From DASSKP01 sp035695045 (GTDB lineage Bacteria > Actinomycetota > Actinomycetes > JAFAQI01), in assembly GCA_035695045.1 (NCBI GenBank), contig DASSEX010000059.1, positions 1-44,650 of the forward strand: a DNA stretch of 44,650 nucleotides, in the 5' to 3' direction. Position 1 is the stretch's first letter. Each line of letters starts with the position of its first letter. Shown here in pieces: positions 24,370 through 32,606 of this stretch. Under the pieces are notes generated by a model. That model saw only the letters and a list, made by a program, of their open reading frames with translations. It ran no database searches and was not told where the DNA came from. The translations under genes were made by a program, and so were the position numbers.

Positions 24370-25521
24370 TCAGGCGCGGTGCCCGCCGACTCGACGGCGC
24401 CGCCGACCCGCGACGGTCAGGAACGCGCCACCGCCGAGTGCTGCCGCGCCCGCTGCAGCGAGGCCACCGATCTCGGCGCCCGTGAACGGAAGGCTGCCGG
24501 CGCCGGGGGCGGCGGCCGTCGCCGCGGTCGCGCTCGTGCCGGTCGTGGCGCGGGTCACCTTCTCGCCGAGGACTGCCGTGCCGACCTGGCCCTGGCCGGC
24601 GCTCTCGCCCGCCACCGTGGCACCGGCGCCACCGCCGCCGCCCAGCTGGCCACCGCCGCCGAGCTCACCGCTGCCGCCGCCGAGCTGGCCGCCGCCGCCG
24701 CCGAGCTGGCCGCCGCCGCCGAGCTCACCGCCGCCGCCTGTGGTGGCCGGGCAGTTGATCCAGAAGACCTTGTACTTGTAGCCGCCGGGCGCGCCGGTCG
24801 AGACGGTCATCTTGACGTGGTAGCCCTGCTGCGGCTGGGGGGCGCCGAGCTGCGACTGCAGCGACTCCGCCGTGGTGCTGAAGCCGAGCTCGCCGTCGTA
24901 GTCGTTACCGCCGCCGGCCGGCGTCGTGGAGGTGAGCGTGTAACCGTCGGGCGCGGTGAAGGTCACCGGCTGGTCCTTGCCGGTGGGGGCCTGTCCGGCG
25001 AAGGAGACGGTCATCGACTGCCCTGCGTCGAAGCCCCACATCGGGACCCAGAAGTCGCAGTCGACATGCGGGACGTTGTGGTGGGACAGATCGCCGGCGA
25101 CGTCGTGGATCTTCACCGTGCCGTTGTTGCCAGCCGGATCCTGGCTGCTGGCGCCGTTGCCGCCGGTGGCGCCGTGGTCACCACTCTTGCTGTGCGCGGC
25201 GCCCTCGCTCCGACCACTGGTGCTCTGACCGCTGGTGCTGTGGCTGTCGGTGCTCTGACCGCTGGTGCTCTGACCGCTGCTGCTCTGACCGCTGCTGCTC
25301 TGACCGCTGGTGCTGTGGCTGTCGGTGCTCTGACCGCTGGTGCTCTGACCGTCCGTGCGCTGAGCATCCGCGCGATGGCTGCCGCTGCGGTCTGCCGCCG
25401 CGCCGCCGCCGTGCGCGAGCGCGGGCGCGGCCGGGCCGAAGGTCAGGGTGAGGGCAGCTGCCGTGATGCCGGCTCGCGCGAGCACGCGTCGTACTGCCTG
25501 GGTGTCGTTCTCGGGCTGCAT
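24370..25521 (-). CDS. LPFTG cell-wall-anchored repeat protein
   Basis: The 383-residue exported protein has a twin-basic N-terminus and a hydrophobic signal ending in PALAHGG. Next is a Ser/Thr/Gln repeat zone built on SGQST (about residues 55-105). A globular domain follows with two Cys (VDCDFW and WINCPA) that may be bridged. A Gly-rich zone of GGGGQL/GGGGEL units comes next, then a sortase signal LPFTG, a hydrophobic helix and an RRRRR tail. I chose ATG 25521 because GGAGGA precedes it by six bases; the frame is open to 25674. No sortase gene is in the window. The protein is presumably displayed on the wall, with low-complexity zones as stalks. Confidence 0.85.
   Translation of the reverse strand: MQPENDTQAVRRVLARAGITAAALTLTFGPAAPALAHGGGAAADRSGSHRADAQRTDGQSTSGQSTDSHSTSGQSSSGQSSSGQSTSGQSTDSHSTSGQSTSGRSEGAAHSKSGDHGATGGNGASSQDPAGNNGTVKIHDVAGDLSHHNVPHVDCDFWVPMWGFDAGQSMTVSFAGQAPTGKDQPVTFTAPDGYTLTSTTPAGGGNDYDGELGFSTTAESLQSQLGAPQPQQGYHVKMTVSTGAPGGYKYKVFWINCPATTGGGGELGGGGQLGGGGGQLGGGSGELGGGGQLGGGGGAGATVAGESAGQGQVGTAVLGEKVTRATTGTSATAATAAAPGAGSLPFTGAEIGGLAAAGAAALGGGAFLTVAGRRRRRVGGHRA
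25221..25351 (-). repeat. 15-base tandem repeats with a perfect 56-base direct repeat
   Basis: Bases 25221-25276 and 25296-25351 are identical over 56 bases and start 75 bases apart (five 15-base units). They encode SGQST-type units around a DSHSTSGQS block. The length is a multiple of three, so gain or loss of units would change stalk length without breaking the frame. Confidence 0.85.
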
Positions 25522-25557
25522 CACAGTCCTCCGCCTCGTCGTGAGCCCCGGTGGGAT

Positions 25558-25581
25558 GTATCCGTCGCGATCCGGCCAAAC
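25558..25581 (-). promoter_or_regulatory. Candidate sigma B/F-type promoter of the LPFTG gene
   Basis: On the minus strand GTTTGG is followed by 12 bases and GGATAC, close to the GTTT / GGGTA pattern of general-stress sigma factors. A start near 25551 would give a leader of about 30 bases to the ATG. The remaining gap up to 25700 shows nothing else I can name. Confidence 0.3.
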
Positions 25582-25700
25582 CGGCCCTCGCAACTTGCAC
25601 AGTCGATTCCCGTGTGGTAACGCGTCGAAACCGGCATTTGTGCGGTGCGTCACCACACCTGCGCAAAGCGTCAACGCCCTCGCTCAGCGGTCAGGACGCG

Positions 25701-26987
25701 TCAGGTCTCGTCCTGCCGGGGGAAGAGGACCTCGGTCATGATCAGCTGGACGCCGGCCGCGATCGGGACCGCGATCAACGCGCCCAGGATGCCGAGCATG
25801 GCGGCCCCCAGCAGCGCGGCCACGATGGTGACCACCGGCGCGACGTCGATCGCCTTCTTCATGATCCGCGGCTGCAGCACGTAGTTCTCGAACTGCTGGT
25901 AGGCCATGTAGAACGCAAAGGTGGCGATGCCGACGGGCACGCCGTGGAACAACGCAACGGCGGTCACACCGATGGCGCCGATCGTCGCACCGACCAGCGG
26001 GATCAGATCGGTGATCGCGACGAACATGGCGAGCGCGACGGGATAGGGAACTCGCCAGGCGATGAGCCAGATGAACGTTGCGGTTCCTGCCACCAGGCTC
26101 GTGGCGAGGTTGCCGAGCACGTAGCCGCCGACCCGGTCGAGAATCTCGTCGGTCAGGAGACCGACCCGGGCGCGCCGGGTTCGGGGAACCGCCCGGTAGA
26201 GCACGCGCTTGATACCTGGCATGTTCGCCAGGAAGTAGATCGTCAGGATCACGACCGTCAGCGTCGACGCGACGATGCCGAGGATCGCTTTGCTCACACC
26301 GAAGACGCCGCCGAGGGCATCGACGCTGACGCCCTTCTTCGCGCGCTTCTCCAGGTTGCTCACGATGTGGTAACGACGGTCGAGGCGCTGGAACGTCGAG
26401 TTGTTGTCGAACTTCTTGACGTAGTCGGGCGCCTTCTTCACGAGCTGGGTGGACTGCGTCGCGATCGGAGGCGCGACGGCGGCGACGAAGCCGCCGAAGA
26501 AGCCGAGCGCAGCCACGGTGATGATGAAGACCGCGATGCTGCGGCGTAGGCCCTGACGGACCAGCCAGCGGACAGCGGGGTCGAGACCGACCGCCAGGAA
26601 CGCCGACACGAGGATCAGCACCAGCACCTGACGCGCGACGAGGACGGCTTCGACCAGGGCAGCGGCTGCAGCGACGCCCAGCGCTGCGAGAAAACCGATG
26701 ACGAACGGATGGTTGCGCGAGATTCGTTCCCCGGGGCGCCCCCACGGGTTCTCCTCGTCGACCTGCGCCTCGATGCGTCGTACGCCGGTGTCGAGGACCG
26801 GGTCCTCGGGCGGAGCGACGAGCTCGATCGCCTCCTGCGCCTGCTCGGCCGCGTCCTCGGCCGACTCCTCCGCGGCTTCGGCGGACTCTTCCGCCTGCTC
26901 GGCGCGCTTCGCCTGGTCGCGCGCCGCCTGCTCTGCCTGCTCGGCGCGGCTGGCGGCGCGCTGCGCCTTCTCGTCCGCGTCGTCCAC
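25701..26987 (-). CDS. AI-2E family transporter with acidic coiled-coil N-terminus
   Basis: The 428-residue protein opens with about 60 residues of Ala/Glu/Gln-rich coiled coil (AEQAEQAARDQAKRAEQAEE). It then has the eight-helix AI-2E/PerM-type membrane domain with AVTDLIPLVG-like (FVAITDLIPLVGATIGAI) and YQQFENYVLQPRIMKK signatures. Despite the name, most members have unknown substrates; some export signals or act as antiporters. GTG 26987 is placed eight bases after GGGAGG. It stands alone, with the LPFTG gene downstream on the same strand. Confidence 0.88.
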   Translation of the reverse strand: MDDADEKAQRAASRAEQAEQAARDQAKRAEQAEESAEAAEESAEDAAEQAQEAIELVAPPEDPVLDTGVRRIEAQVDEENPWGRPGERISRNHPFVIGFLAALGVAAAAALVEAVLVARQVLVLILVSAFLAVGLDPAVRWLVRQGLRRSIAVFIITVAALGFFGGFVAAVAPPIATQSTQLVKKAPDYVKKFDNNSTFQRLDRRYHIVSNLEKRAKKGVSVDALGGVFGVSKAILGIVASTLTVVILTIYFLANMPGIKRVLYRAVPRTRRARVGLLTDEILDRVGGYVLGNLATSLVAGTATFIWLIAWRVPYPVALAMFVAITDLIPLVGATIGAIGVTAVALFHGVPVGIATFAFYMAYQQFENYVLQPRIMKKAIDVAPVVTIVAALLGAAMLGILGALIAVPIAAGVQLIMTEVLFPRQDET

Positions 26988-27057
26988 TTGGCCAGCCTCC
27001 CACCGATCTTGGTGCTAGCCCGTTACCCCGCCGGACGGTCCGCGAAGATCGCCCGGG

Positions 27058-27513
27058 TCAGCGACCGGCTGCCTGGACGAGCTCCGTGAGCACACCGCCG
27101 ACGCTCTTCGGATGCAGAAAGGCGATCGAGGCGCCGAGCGAGCCGTGCCGGGGGCGCTCGTCGACGAGGCGGACCCCGTCGTCTCGCAGTTGCTCGAGCG
27201 CCACCGCCACGTCGTCCACGCCGTAGCCGATGTGGTGCACGCCCTCACCGCGAACGTCGAGGAACTTGCCCACGGGGGTGTCCGGCGCGAGGGGCTCGAG
27301 CAGCTGGACGTACGACGCTCCCGCGGGCGAGTCGGCGACGTGGAGCATCGCCTCTCGGACGCCCTGCGTCTCGTTGGTCTCGCGTCCGGCGACGGTCAGG
27401 CCGAAGGTGGCGACGTAGAAGTCGATGGAGGCGTCGAGGTCACGGCAGGCGATCCCGACATGGTCGATGCGCGTCAGCAGGGGGGCGCTCCGCGCGGCAG
27501 TTGACTCAGGCAC
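27058..27513 (-). CDS. mce: VOC-family methylmalonyl-CoA epimerase
   Basis: The 151-residue metal-dependent epimerase converts (2S)- and (2R)-methylmalonyl-CoA. Candidate metal ligands of the glyoxalase fold are present: His in RIDHVGIACRD, Gln in YVQLLEPL, His in GVHHIGYGVDD and Glu in VLTELVQ. The length is typical. GTG 27513 is the start; the frame is open far upstream, but that is antisense to the thiolase. It is divergent from thiolase-meaB, a layout also found in Streptomyces and mycobacteria. Its metabolic partner would be a methylmalonyl-CoA mutase, yet the mutase in this window looks like another type. Confidence 0.9.
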   Translation of the reverse strand: MPESTAARSAPLLTRIDHVGIACRDLDASIDFYVATFGLTVAGRETNETQGVREAMLHVADSPAGASYVQLLEPLAPDTPVGKFLDVRGEGVHHIGYGVDDVAVALEQLRDDGVRLVDERPRHGSLGASIAFLHPKSVGGVLTELVQAAGR

Positions 27514-27564
27514 GCCGACTATCGTTTCAGCCGGACCAACGTTGCTCCTGTGGAGGCCTCCGTC

Positions 27565-28749
27565 ATGCCTGGCTCGGTCATCGTCTCCGGCGCTCGCACG
27601 CCGATCGGCAAGCTTCTGGGATCGCTCGCCGGCTTCCAGGCCGTGGACCTCGGCGGCGTCGCCATCGAGCACGCGCTTTCCCGGGCCGGAATCACCGGCG
27701 AGCAGGTCGACTACGTGATCATGGGCCAGGTGCTGCAGGCCGGAGCCGGCCAGATCACCGCGCGGCAGGCCGCGGTCAAGGGCGGAATCCCGATGACGGT
27801 TCCGGCTCTGACCATCAACAAAGTGTGCCTGTCCGGCCTCGACGCGATTGCTCTGGCCGACCAGCTGATCTCCGCGGGGGAGTACGACGTCGTCGTCGCC
27901 GGCGGCATGGAGTCGATGACCAACGCGCCGCATCTGCTGGCCGGAGCGCGTAAGGGCTACAAGTACGGCAACGGGACCCTGCTCGACTCGATGGCGCACG
28001 ACGGCTTGTTCTGCGCCTTCGACCAGGTCGCCATGGGGGAGTCGACCGAGCGCTACAACGCCGAGCTCGGCATCGGTCGTGCCGAGCAGGACGAGTTCGC
28101 TGCTCGTTCGCACGAGCTCGCGGCCGCGGCGCAGAAGAACGGCGCCTTCGACGACGAGATCGTCGCGGTCCCGATCCCGCAGCGCAAGGGTGACCCGATC
28201 CTCGTGACGGAGGACGAAGGCGTCCGCCCCGGCACGACCGTCGACACTCTCGCCAAGCTGCGGCCCGCGTTCGCGGCTGACGGCACCATCACGGCCGGCT
28301 CGGCGTCGCAGATCTCCGACGGCGCGTGCGCCGTGGTCGTGATGTCGAAGGCGAAGGCGGAGGAGCTCGGTGCACCCGTGCTCGCCGAGATCGGCCACCA
28401 CGGGGTGGTCGCGGGACCGGACGCCTCGCTGCAGGCGCAACCGTCCAACGCCATCAAGAAGGCGCTGGGCAGGGCGGGCCTCGCCGTCGACGCGCTCGAC
28501 CTCGTGGAGATCAACGAGGCCTTCGCATCGGTTGCCATCTGGTCTACCCGCGAGCTCGGCCTCGACATGGACAAGGTCAACGTCAATGGTGGGGCCATCG
28601 CCCTCGGTCATCCGATCGGCGCCTCCGGCGCCCGGATCGCGCTCAGCCTCGCCCTCGAGCTCCGTCGTCGTGGCGGCGGCCTGGGAGCGGCTGCGCTGTG
28701 CGGCGGCGGCGGCCAGGGCGATGCGCTGATCCTCCGCGTCCCGGCTTGA
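27565..28749 (+). CDS. Acetyl-CoA acetyltransferase (thiolase)
   Basis: The 394-residue thiolase condenses or cleaves acyl-CoA units; this subgroup (FadA4, Rv1323) is an acetoacetyl-CoA thiolase. The nucleophilic Cys is C88 in INKVCLSGLDAI. The His is in NGGAIALGHPIGASG and the second Cys in LCGGGGQGDAL. ATG 27565 has GGAGG eight bases upstream; GTG 27550 would add five residues. The TGA overlaps the TTG of meaB, coupling the two. Confidence 0.93.
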   Translation: MPGSVIVSGARTPIGKLLGSLAGFQAVDLGGVAIEHALSRAGITGEQVDYVIMGQVLQAGAGQITARQAAVKGGIPMTVPALTINKVCLSGLDAIALADQLISAGEYDVVVAGGMESMTNAPHLLAGARKGYKYGNGTLLDSMAHDGLFCAFDQVAMGESTERYNAELGIGRAEQDEFAARSHELAAAAQKNGAFDDEIVAVPIPQRKGDPILVTEDEGVRPGTTVDTLAKLRPAFAADGTITAGSASQISDGACAVVVMSKAKAEELGAPVLAEIGHHGVVAGPDASLQAQPSNAIKKALGRAGLAVDALDLVEINEAFASVAIWSTRELGLDMDKVNVNGGAIALGHPIGASGARIALSLALELRRRGGGLGAAALCGGGGQGDALILRVPA

Positions 28750-29696
28750 ACATCGACGACCTCGTCGCCCGCGCGCGGCGTGGTGACGCACGTGCCGTCG
28801 CGCGGCTGATCTCCCTCGTGGAGAACGCGTCGCCGTCGCTTCGCCAGGTGATGACGGCGTTGATGCCGCATGCCGGCAACGCGTGGGTGATCGGGCTGAC
28901 CGGCTCGCCCGGGGTGGGCAAGTCGACGTCGACGTCGGTGCTCGTGTCCGCCTTCCGCCGCGCCGGCAAGCGCGTCGGCGTGCTCGCGGTCGATCCCTCG
29001 TCACCGTTCTCCGGGGGTGCGCTGCTCGGCGACCGGGTGCGCATGCAGGAGCACGCGCTCGACGACGGCGTCTACATCCGGTCGATGGCCAGTCGGGGGC
29101 ATCTCGGTGGACTGTCATGGTCCACGCCGCAAGCGCTACGGGTGCTCGACGCAGCCGGATGTGACGTCGTACTGGTCGAGACGGTCGGGGTCGGCCAGGC
29201 GGAGGTCGAGGTCGCCTCCCTCGCCGACACCACCGTCGTCCTCGTCGCGCCCGGCATGGGCGACGCCATCCAGGCGGCCAAGGCCGGCATCCTCGAGGTC
29301 GCCGACGTGTTCGTCGTCAACAAGGCGGACCGCGACGGCGCCGACCAGACCGCGCGCGACCTGCGGCACATGCTGTCGCTCGGCGAGCGGCGTCGACCCG
29401 GTGAGTGGCAGCCGCCGATCGTGAAGACCGTCGCCGCGAAGGGCGAAGGCGTCGACGAGCTGGTGGACGCGCTCGACAAGCACCGATCGTGGCTGGCGGA
29501 GTCAGGGCGGCTCGACGCCAGACGGCGGCTGCGTGCGGCCGACGAGATCGAGTCCATCGCCGTGGCGTCGCTGCGCGAGAGGATGGGGGACCTGCGTGGC
29601 GGGTCCTTGCTCGACCAGCTCGCCGGTCGTGTCGTCGCCGGGGAGATCGACCCCTACTCCGCCGCGGACGAGCTGGTGGCCGGCGTCACTGCCTGA
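28746..29696 (+). CDS. meaB: MeaB/ArgK-type GTPase chaperone of a B12 mutase
   Basis: The 316-residue G3E GTPase guards adenosylcobalamin-dependent mutases, gating cofactor loading and removing damaged cofactor. The P-loop is GSPGVGKS at residues 53-60. Other marks are the metal/base elements VDPSSPFSGGALLGDRVRM, VETVGVGQAEVEV and the NKAD guanine motif. The C-terminal dimerisation arm is present. It starts at TTG overlapping the thiolase stop. The likely client is the mutase at 30945-32606, 1.2 kb away. Confidence 0.94.
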   Translation: MNIDDLVARARRGDARAVARLISLVENASPSLRQVMTALMPHAGNAWVIGLTGSPGVGKSTSTSVLVSAFRRAGKRVGVLAVDPSSPFSGGALLGDRVRMQEHALDDGVYIRSMASRGHLGGLSWSTPQALRVLDAAGCDVVLVETVGVGQAEVEVASLADTTVVLVAPGMGDAIQAAKAGILEVADVFVVNKADRDGADQTARDLRHMLSLGERRRPGEWQPPIVKTVAAKGEGVDELVDALDKHRSWLAESGRLDARRRLRAADEIESIAVASLRERMGDLRGGSLLDQLAGRVVAGEIDPYSAADELVAGVTA

Positions 29697-29819
29697 TTGC
29701 CCACCCCCCGCTGACCGTGTGCCTGCCGGGGTCGCTCGATCACCCCGGTCGGATGACGACGGTCGGTGCGTCGTGCGACAGCTTTGGGGTACCGGGCGAC
29801 GTCGACGGGAGGACGTGTC

Positions 29820-30092
29820 ATGAAACGGATCGCGACGAAGGAACATCCGGACTACGGAAAGACGGGGGGCGTCGCCGAGTACGCGGCCGAGCACTTCGAG
29901 GAAGCGACCGAGGTCGACGAGGTCACGCTCGAGCCCGGGGCCGACGTCGAGAGCAACGAGCTGACGGTGGCGGCCGGCTTCACCTGCCGACGCTGCGGCA
30001 ACCCGATCGAAGCGGGCAGCGATGCCCGGCTCACCGGCGACGACGGCTACGTGCACGAGTCGTGTCCGGTCCACATCGGCTCGACGGGCTGA
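29820..30092 (+). CDS. Small zinc-binding protein, function unknown
   Basis: The 90-residue protein is acidic in the middle (EEATEVDEVTLEPGADVESNE) and ends in a short ribbon: FTCRRCGNPI, then GYVHESCPVH. Two Cys, one His and one Cys could hold zinc. A GGGAGGA ribosome binding site lies just before the ATG. It shares no operon with meaB (123-base gap, in which I see nothing specific) and converges with the DUF2127 gene. I do not recognise the family. Confidence 0.65.
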   Translation: MKRIATKEHPDYGKTGGVAEYAAEHFEEATEVDEVTLEPGADVESNELTVAAGFTCRRCGNPIEAGSDARLTGDDGYVHESCPVHIGSTG

Positions 30093-30096
30093 TTGC

Positions 30097-30900
30097 TTAC
30101 TCCTGCGGGGTCCCCGCGGGCGCAGCGATAGGCGTCTGACGCATGTCGCTGCGCGCGGCGGCCGCCTCCACCTCGAGCAACGACTCTCCGTGCCGCTTGC
30201 TCTCGAACGCGGCGCGACCGCCACGCACGCCGAACAAGCGCTTGCTCAGGATCAGGTAGGCGACCAGCGCGAGGTTGATGACGAAGGCGGCGACCTTGAA
30301 GTACGTGACGTCTTTGGTCAGCTCGTAGATCTCCAGCGGCAGGAAGAGGCTCGTCCCGATCACCGCGACGTACTCACCCCACCGCTTGAGACTCCAGAGC
30401 CCGATGCCTTCGAGGATCTGCAGCAGCGCGTAGACGACGAGGAAGGCCTCGACGAGGTGCAGCGTCTGGTGCCTGGAGTGCAGCAGGCTGCGGATGTGAG
30501 CGATCGTCGGGCTCTTGTCGAGGTCGTAGTTGAACGCGGACGCGGCGCCTTTGAGCCTCGGCAGTTCCTTGTCGAAGAACTGCTGGAGGGAGGTCTGTGA
30601 CGTCTCGAACTTGATGACGGCCGCCGCCACCAGCGCGAGGATGAGCGCGCGGACCCACCGCTCGACCGCGAGCAGCCGCAGGATGAACGCCTCGCGCAGA
30701 GCTTTGCCGCGCAGCACGATCGGCGCGTTGTCGGCCGGCCCCTGGCCGTGCGGCTCGCCGAGCACGAAGTCACCGCAGCGCAGGCAGCGCCACGCCGTGC
30801 CGAGCTGGGTCTCGGCGGTCAAGCGGTCGCGCAGCTCAGGCTCGTCCGGTGCGTACGTGGCATGACCCTGTCGGCTGCACCCGCGCAGGCTCCAGTCCAT
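30097..30900 (-). CDS. DUF2127 membrane protein with N-terminal Cys/His segment
   Basis: The 267-residue protein has about four transmembrane helices of the DUF2127 type (for example AFLVVYALLQILEGIGLWSL and WGEYVAVIGTSLFLPLEIYEL). Ahead of them is a roughly 60-residue cytosolic piece with C8, H13 and WRCLRCGDF that could bind a metal. The C-terminal tail is soluble and Ala/Arg-rich. The function of DUF2127 is not known to me. It is divergent from the mutase gene with a 44-base gap. Confidence 0.75.
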   Translation of the reverse strand: MDWSLRGCSRQGHATYAPDEPELRDRLTAETQLGTAWRCLRCGDFVLGEPHGQGPADNAPIVLRGKALREAFILRLLAVERWVRALILALVAAAVIKFETSQTSLQQFFDKELPRLKGAASAFNYDLDKSPTIAHIRSLLHSRHQTLHLVEAFLVVYALLQILEGIGLWSLKRWGEYVAVIGTSLFLPLEIYELTKDVTYFKVAAFVINLALVAYLILSKRLFGVRGGRAAFESKRHGESLLEVEAAAARSDMRQTPIAAPAGTPQE

Positions 30901-30932
30901 GCCGAGAGTCTGCCCGATGTGACGGGTCGCCG

Positions 30933-30938
30933 TACCAT
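30933..30938 (+). promoter_or_regulatory. -10 box of a probable leaderless mutase promoter
   Basis: TACCAT is followed by six bases and the ATG at 30945, with no ribosome binding site. CTGCCC near 30910 would be a poor -35. Confidence 0.5.
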
Positions 30939-30944
30939 TCGCCT

Positions 30945-32606
30945 ATGGGTGAAACAGGTCGCGACCGCTGGCAGAAGCGTTATGACGCCGCCCGCAAGCG
31001 GGACGCGGACTTCACGACACTGTCCGGCGTCGAGGTGGCGCCGGTCTACGGGCCGCCCGACGAGGCGGCGTACGACGGCTTCGAGCGCATCGGCTGGCCG
31101 GGGGAGTTCCCGTTCACCCGCGGCCTCTATCCGACCGGATACCGCGGCCGGACGTGGACGATCAGGCAGTTCGCCGGCTTCGGCAACGCCCGGCAGACCA
31201 ACGAGCGCTACAAGATGATCCTCGGTGCGGGCGGCACCGGGCTCTCCGTGGCGTTCGACATGCCGACGCTGATGGGTCGCGACAGCGACGACCCGCGGTC
31301 GCTCGGCGAGGTCGGCCACTGCGGTGTCGCGATCGACAGCGCCGCGGACATGGATGTGCTGTTCGCCGACATTCCCCTGCAGGACGTGACGACGTCGATG
31401 ACGATCAGCGGCCCTGCCGTTCCGGTCTTCGTCATGTACCTCGTCGCCGCGGAGCGCCAGGGCGCCGACCTGTCGAAGCTCGACGGCACGTTGCAGACCG
31501 ACATCTTCAAGGAGTACATCGCGCAGAAGGAGTGGCTCTTCCCGCCGGAGCCCCACCTGCGCCTCATCGGCGACCTCATGGAGTACTGCTACAACGAGAT
31601 CCCGCGCTACAAGCCGCTGTCGGTCTCGGGCTACCACATTCGCGAGGCGGGCTCGACCGCAGCGCAGGAGCTGGCGTTCACACTCGCCGACGGCTTCGGC
31701 TACGTCGAGCTCGGTTTGTCGCGCGGCCTCGACGTCAACAAGTTCGCCCCGGGGCTGTCGTTCTTCTTCGACGCGCACATCGACTTCTTCGAGGAGATCG
31801 CGAAGTTCCGTGCGGCGCGGCGCATCTGGGCCCGCTGGCTGCGTGATGTGTACGGCGCCACCGACGAGCGCGCTCAGTGGCTCCGGTTCCACACCCAGAC
31901 GGCCGGCGTCTCGCTGACGGCCCAACAGCCGGACAACAACATCGTGCGAACTGCCGTGGAAGCTCTTGCCGCGGTGCTCGGCGGCACCAACTCACTGCAC
32001 ACGAACGCCCTCGACGAGGTGCTCGCGCTGCCGTCGGAGAAAGCGGCCGAGATCGCTCTGCGCACGCAGCAGGTGCTGATGGAGGAGACCGGCGTCACCA
32101 ACGTGGCGGATCCGCTCGGCGGCGCGTGGTACGTCGAGGCGCTCACCGACGAGCTCGAGCGGCAGGCCGAGGAGATCTTCGCCCGCATCAAGGACATGGG
32201 CAGCGACGGCTCGATGACGAGCGGCATTCTGCGCGGCATCGAGGACGGCTGGTTCATGTCCGAGATCGCCGAGGCCGCGTTCACCTACCAGCAGATGCTG
32301 GAGAAGGGTGACAAGAAGATCGTCGGCGTCAACGTGCACGAGTCCTCGGTCGTCGGTGACCTCGAGATCCTGCGCATCTCGCATGAAGTCGAGATCGAAC
32401 AGAAGCGCGTGCTCGCGGAGCGAAAGTCCGCTCGCGACGACGCTGCCGTTCAGGCCGCGCTGGGCGCGATGGTCGAGGCGGCGCGCAACGAGGACAACAT
32501 GGTCGTGCCGATGCTCGACGCCGCGCGCGCCGAGGCGACACTCGGCGAGATCTGTGACGCGCTCCGGCAGGAGTGGGGCGGCTACTTCGAACCGCCTCGG
32601 TTCTGA
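30945..32606 (+). CDS. icmA: B12-dependent acyl-CoA mutase large subunit, isobutyryl-CoA mutase type
   Basis: The 553-residue protein is the (beta/alpha)8 substrate half of the methylmalonyl-CoA mutase family, without the C-terminal B12-binding domain, which must be a separate small subunit elsewhere. Two residues decide substrate in this family. Tyr89 and Arg207 of methylmalonyl-CoA mutase are Phe80 and Gln198 in isobutyryl-CoA mutase. Here they are F76 (TIRQFAGFG) and Q194 (KEYIAQKEW), with a constant offset of four from the Streptomyces IcmA numbering as I recall it. I infer interconversion of isobutyryl-CoA and n-butyryl-CoA. A generic annotation would probably read methylmalonyl-CoA mutase. 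ATG 30945 is preceded by a leaderless-type box. The 3' end overlaps the opposite gene by 25 bases. Confidence 0.85.
   Translation: MGETGRDRWQKRYDAARKRDADFTTLSGVEVAPVYGPPDEAAYDGFERIGWPGEFPFTRGLYPTGYRGRTWTIRQFAGFGNARQTNERYKMILGAGGTGLSVAFDMPTLMGRDSDDPRSLGEVGHCGVAIDSAADMDVLFADIPLQDVTTSMTISGPAVPVFVMYLVAAERQGADLSKLDGTLQTDIFKEYIAQKEWLFPPEPHLRLIGDLMEYCYNEIPRYKPLSVSGYHIREAGSTAAQELAFTLADGFGYVELGLSRGLDVNKFAPGLSFFFDAHIDFFEEIAKFRAARRIWARWLRDVYGATDERAQWLRFHTQTAGVSLTAQQPDNNIVRTAVEALAAVLGGTNSLHTNALDEVLALPSEKAAEIALRTQQVLMEETGVTNVADPLGGAWYVEALTDELERQAEEIFARIKDMGSDGSMTSGILRGIEDGWFMSEIAEAAFTYQQMLEKGDKKIVGVNVHESSVVGDLEILRISHEVEIEQKRVLAERKSARDDAAVQAALGAMVEAARNEDNMVVPMLDAARAEATLGEICDALRQEWGGYFEPPRF

Noticed and set aside
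25211..25370. CRISPR-like array
   Set aside because: The repeats are contiguous 15-base units in frame with an open coding sequence, without unique spacers of constant length, and no cas gene is near.
27514..29118. Upstream extension of the epimerase frame on the minus strand
   Set aside because: It is antisense to thiolase and meaB, both of which have complete catalytic motifs. The epimerase is full length from GTG 27513.
30945..32606. Truncated methylmalonyl-CoA mutase pseudogene
   Set aside because: The lack of the B12-binding domain is normal for the large subunit of two-component mutases. The stop is at the expected family end and the frame is intact.
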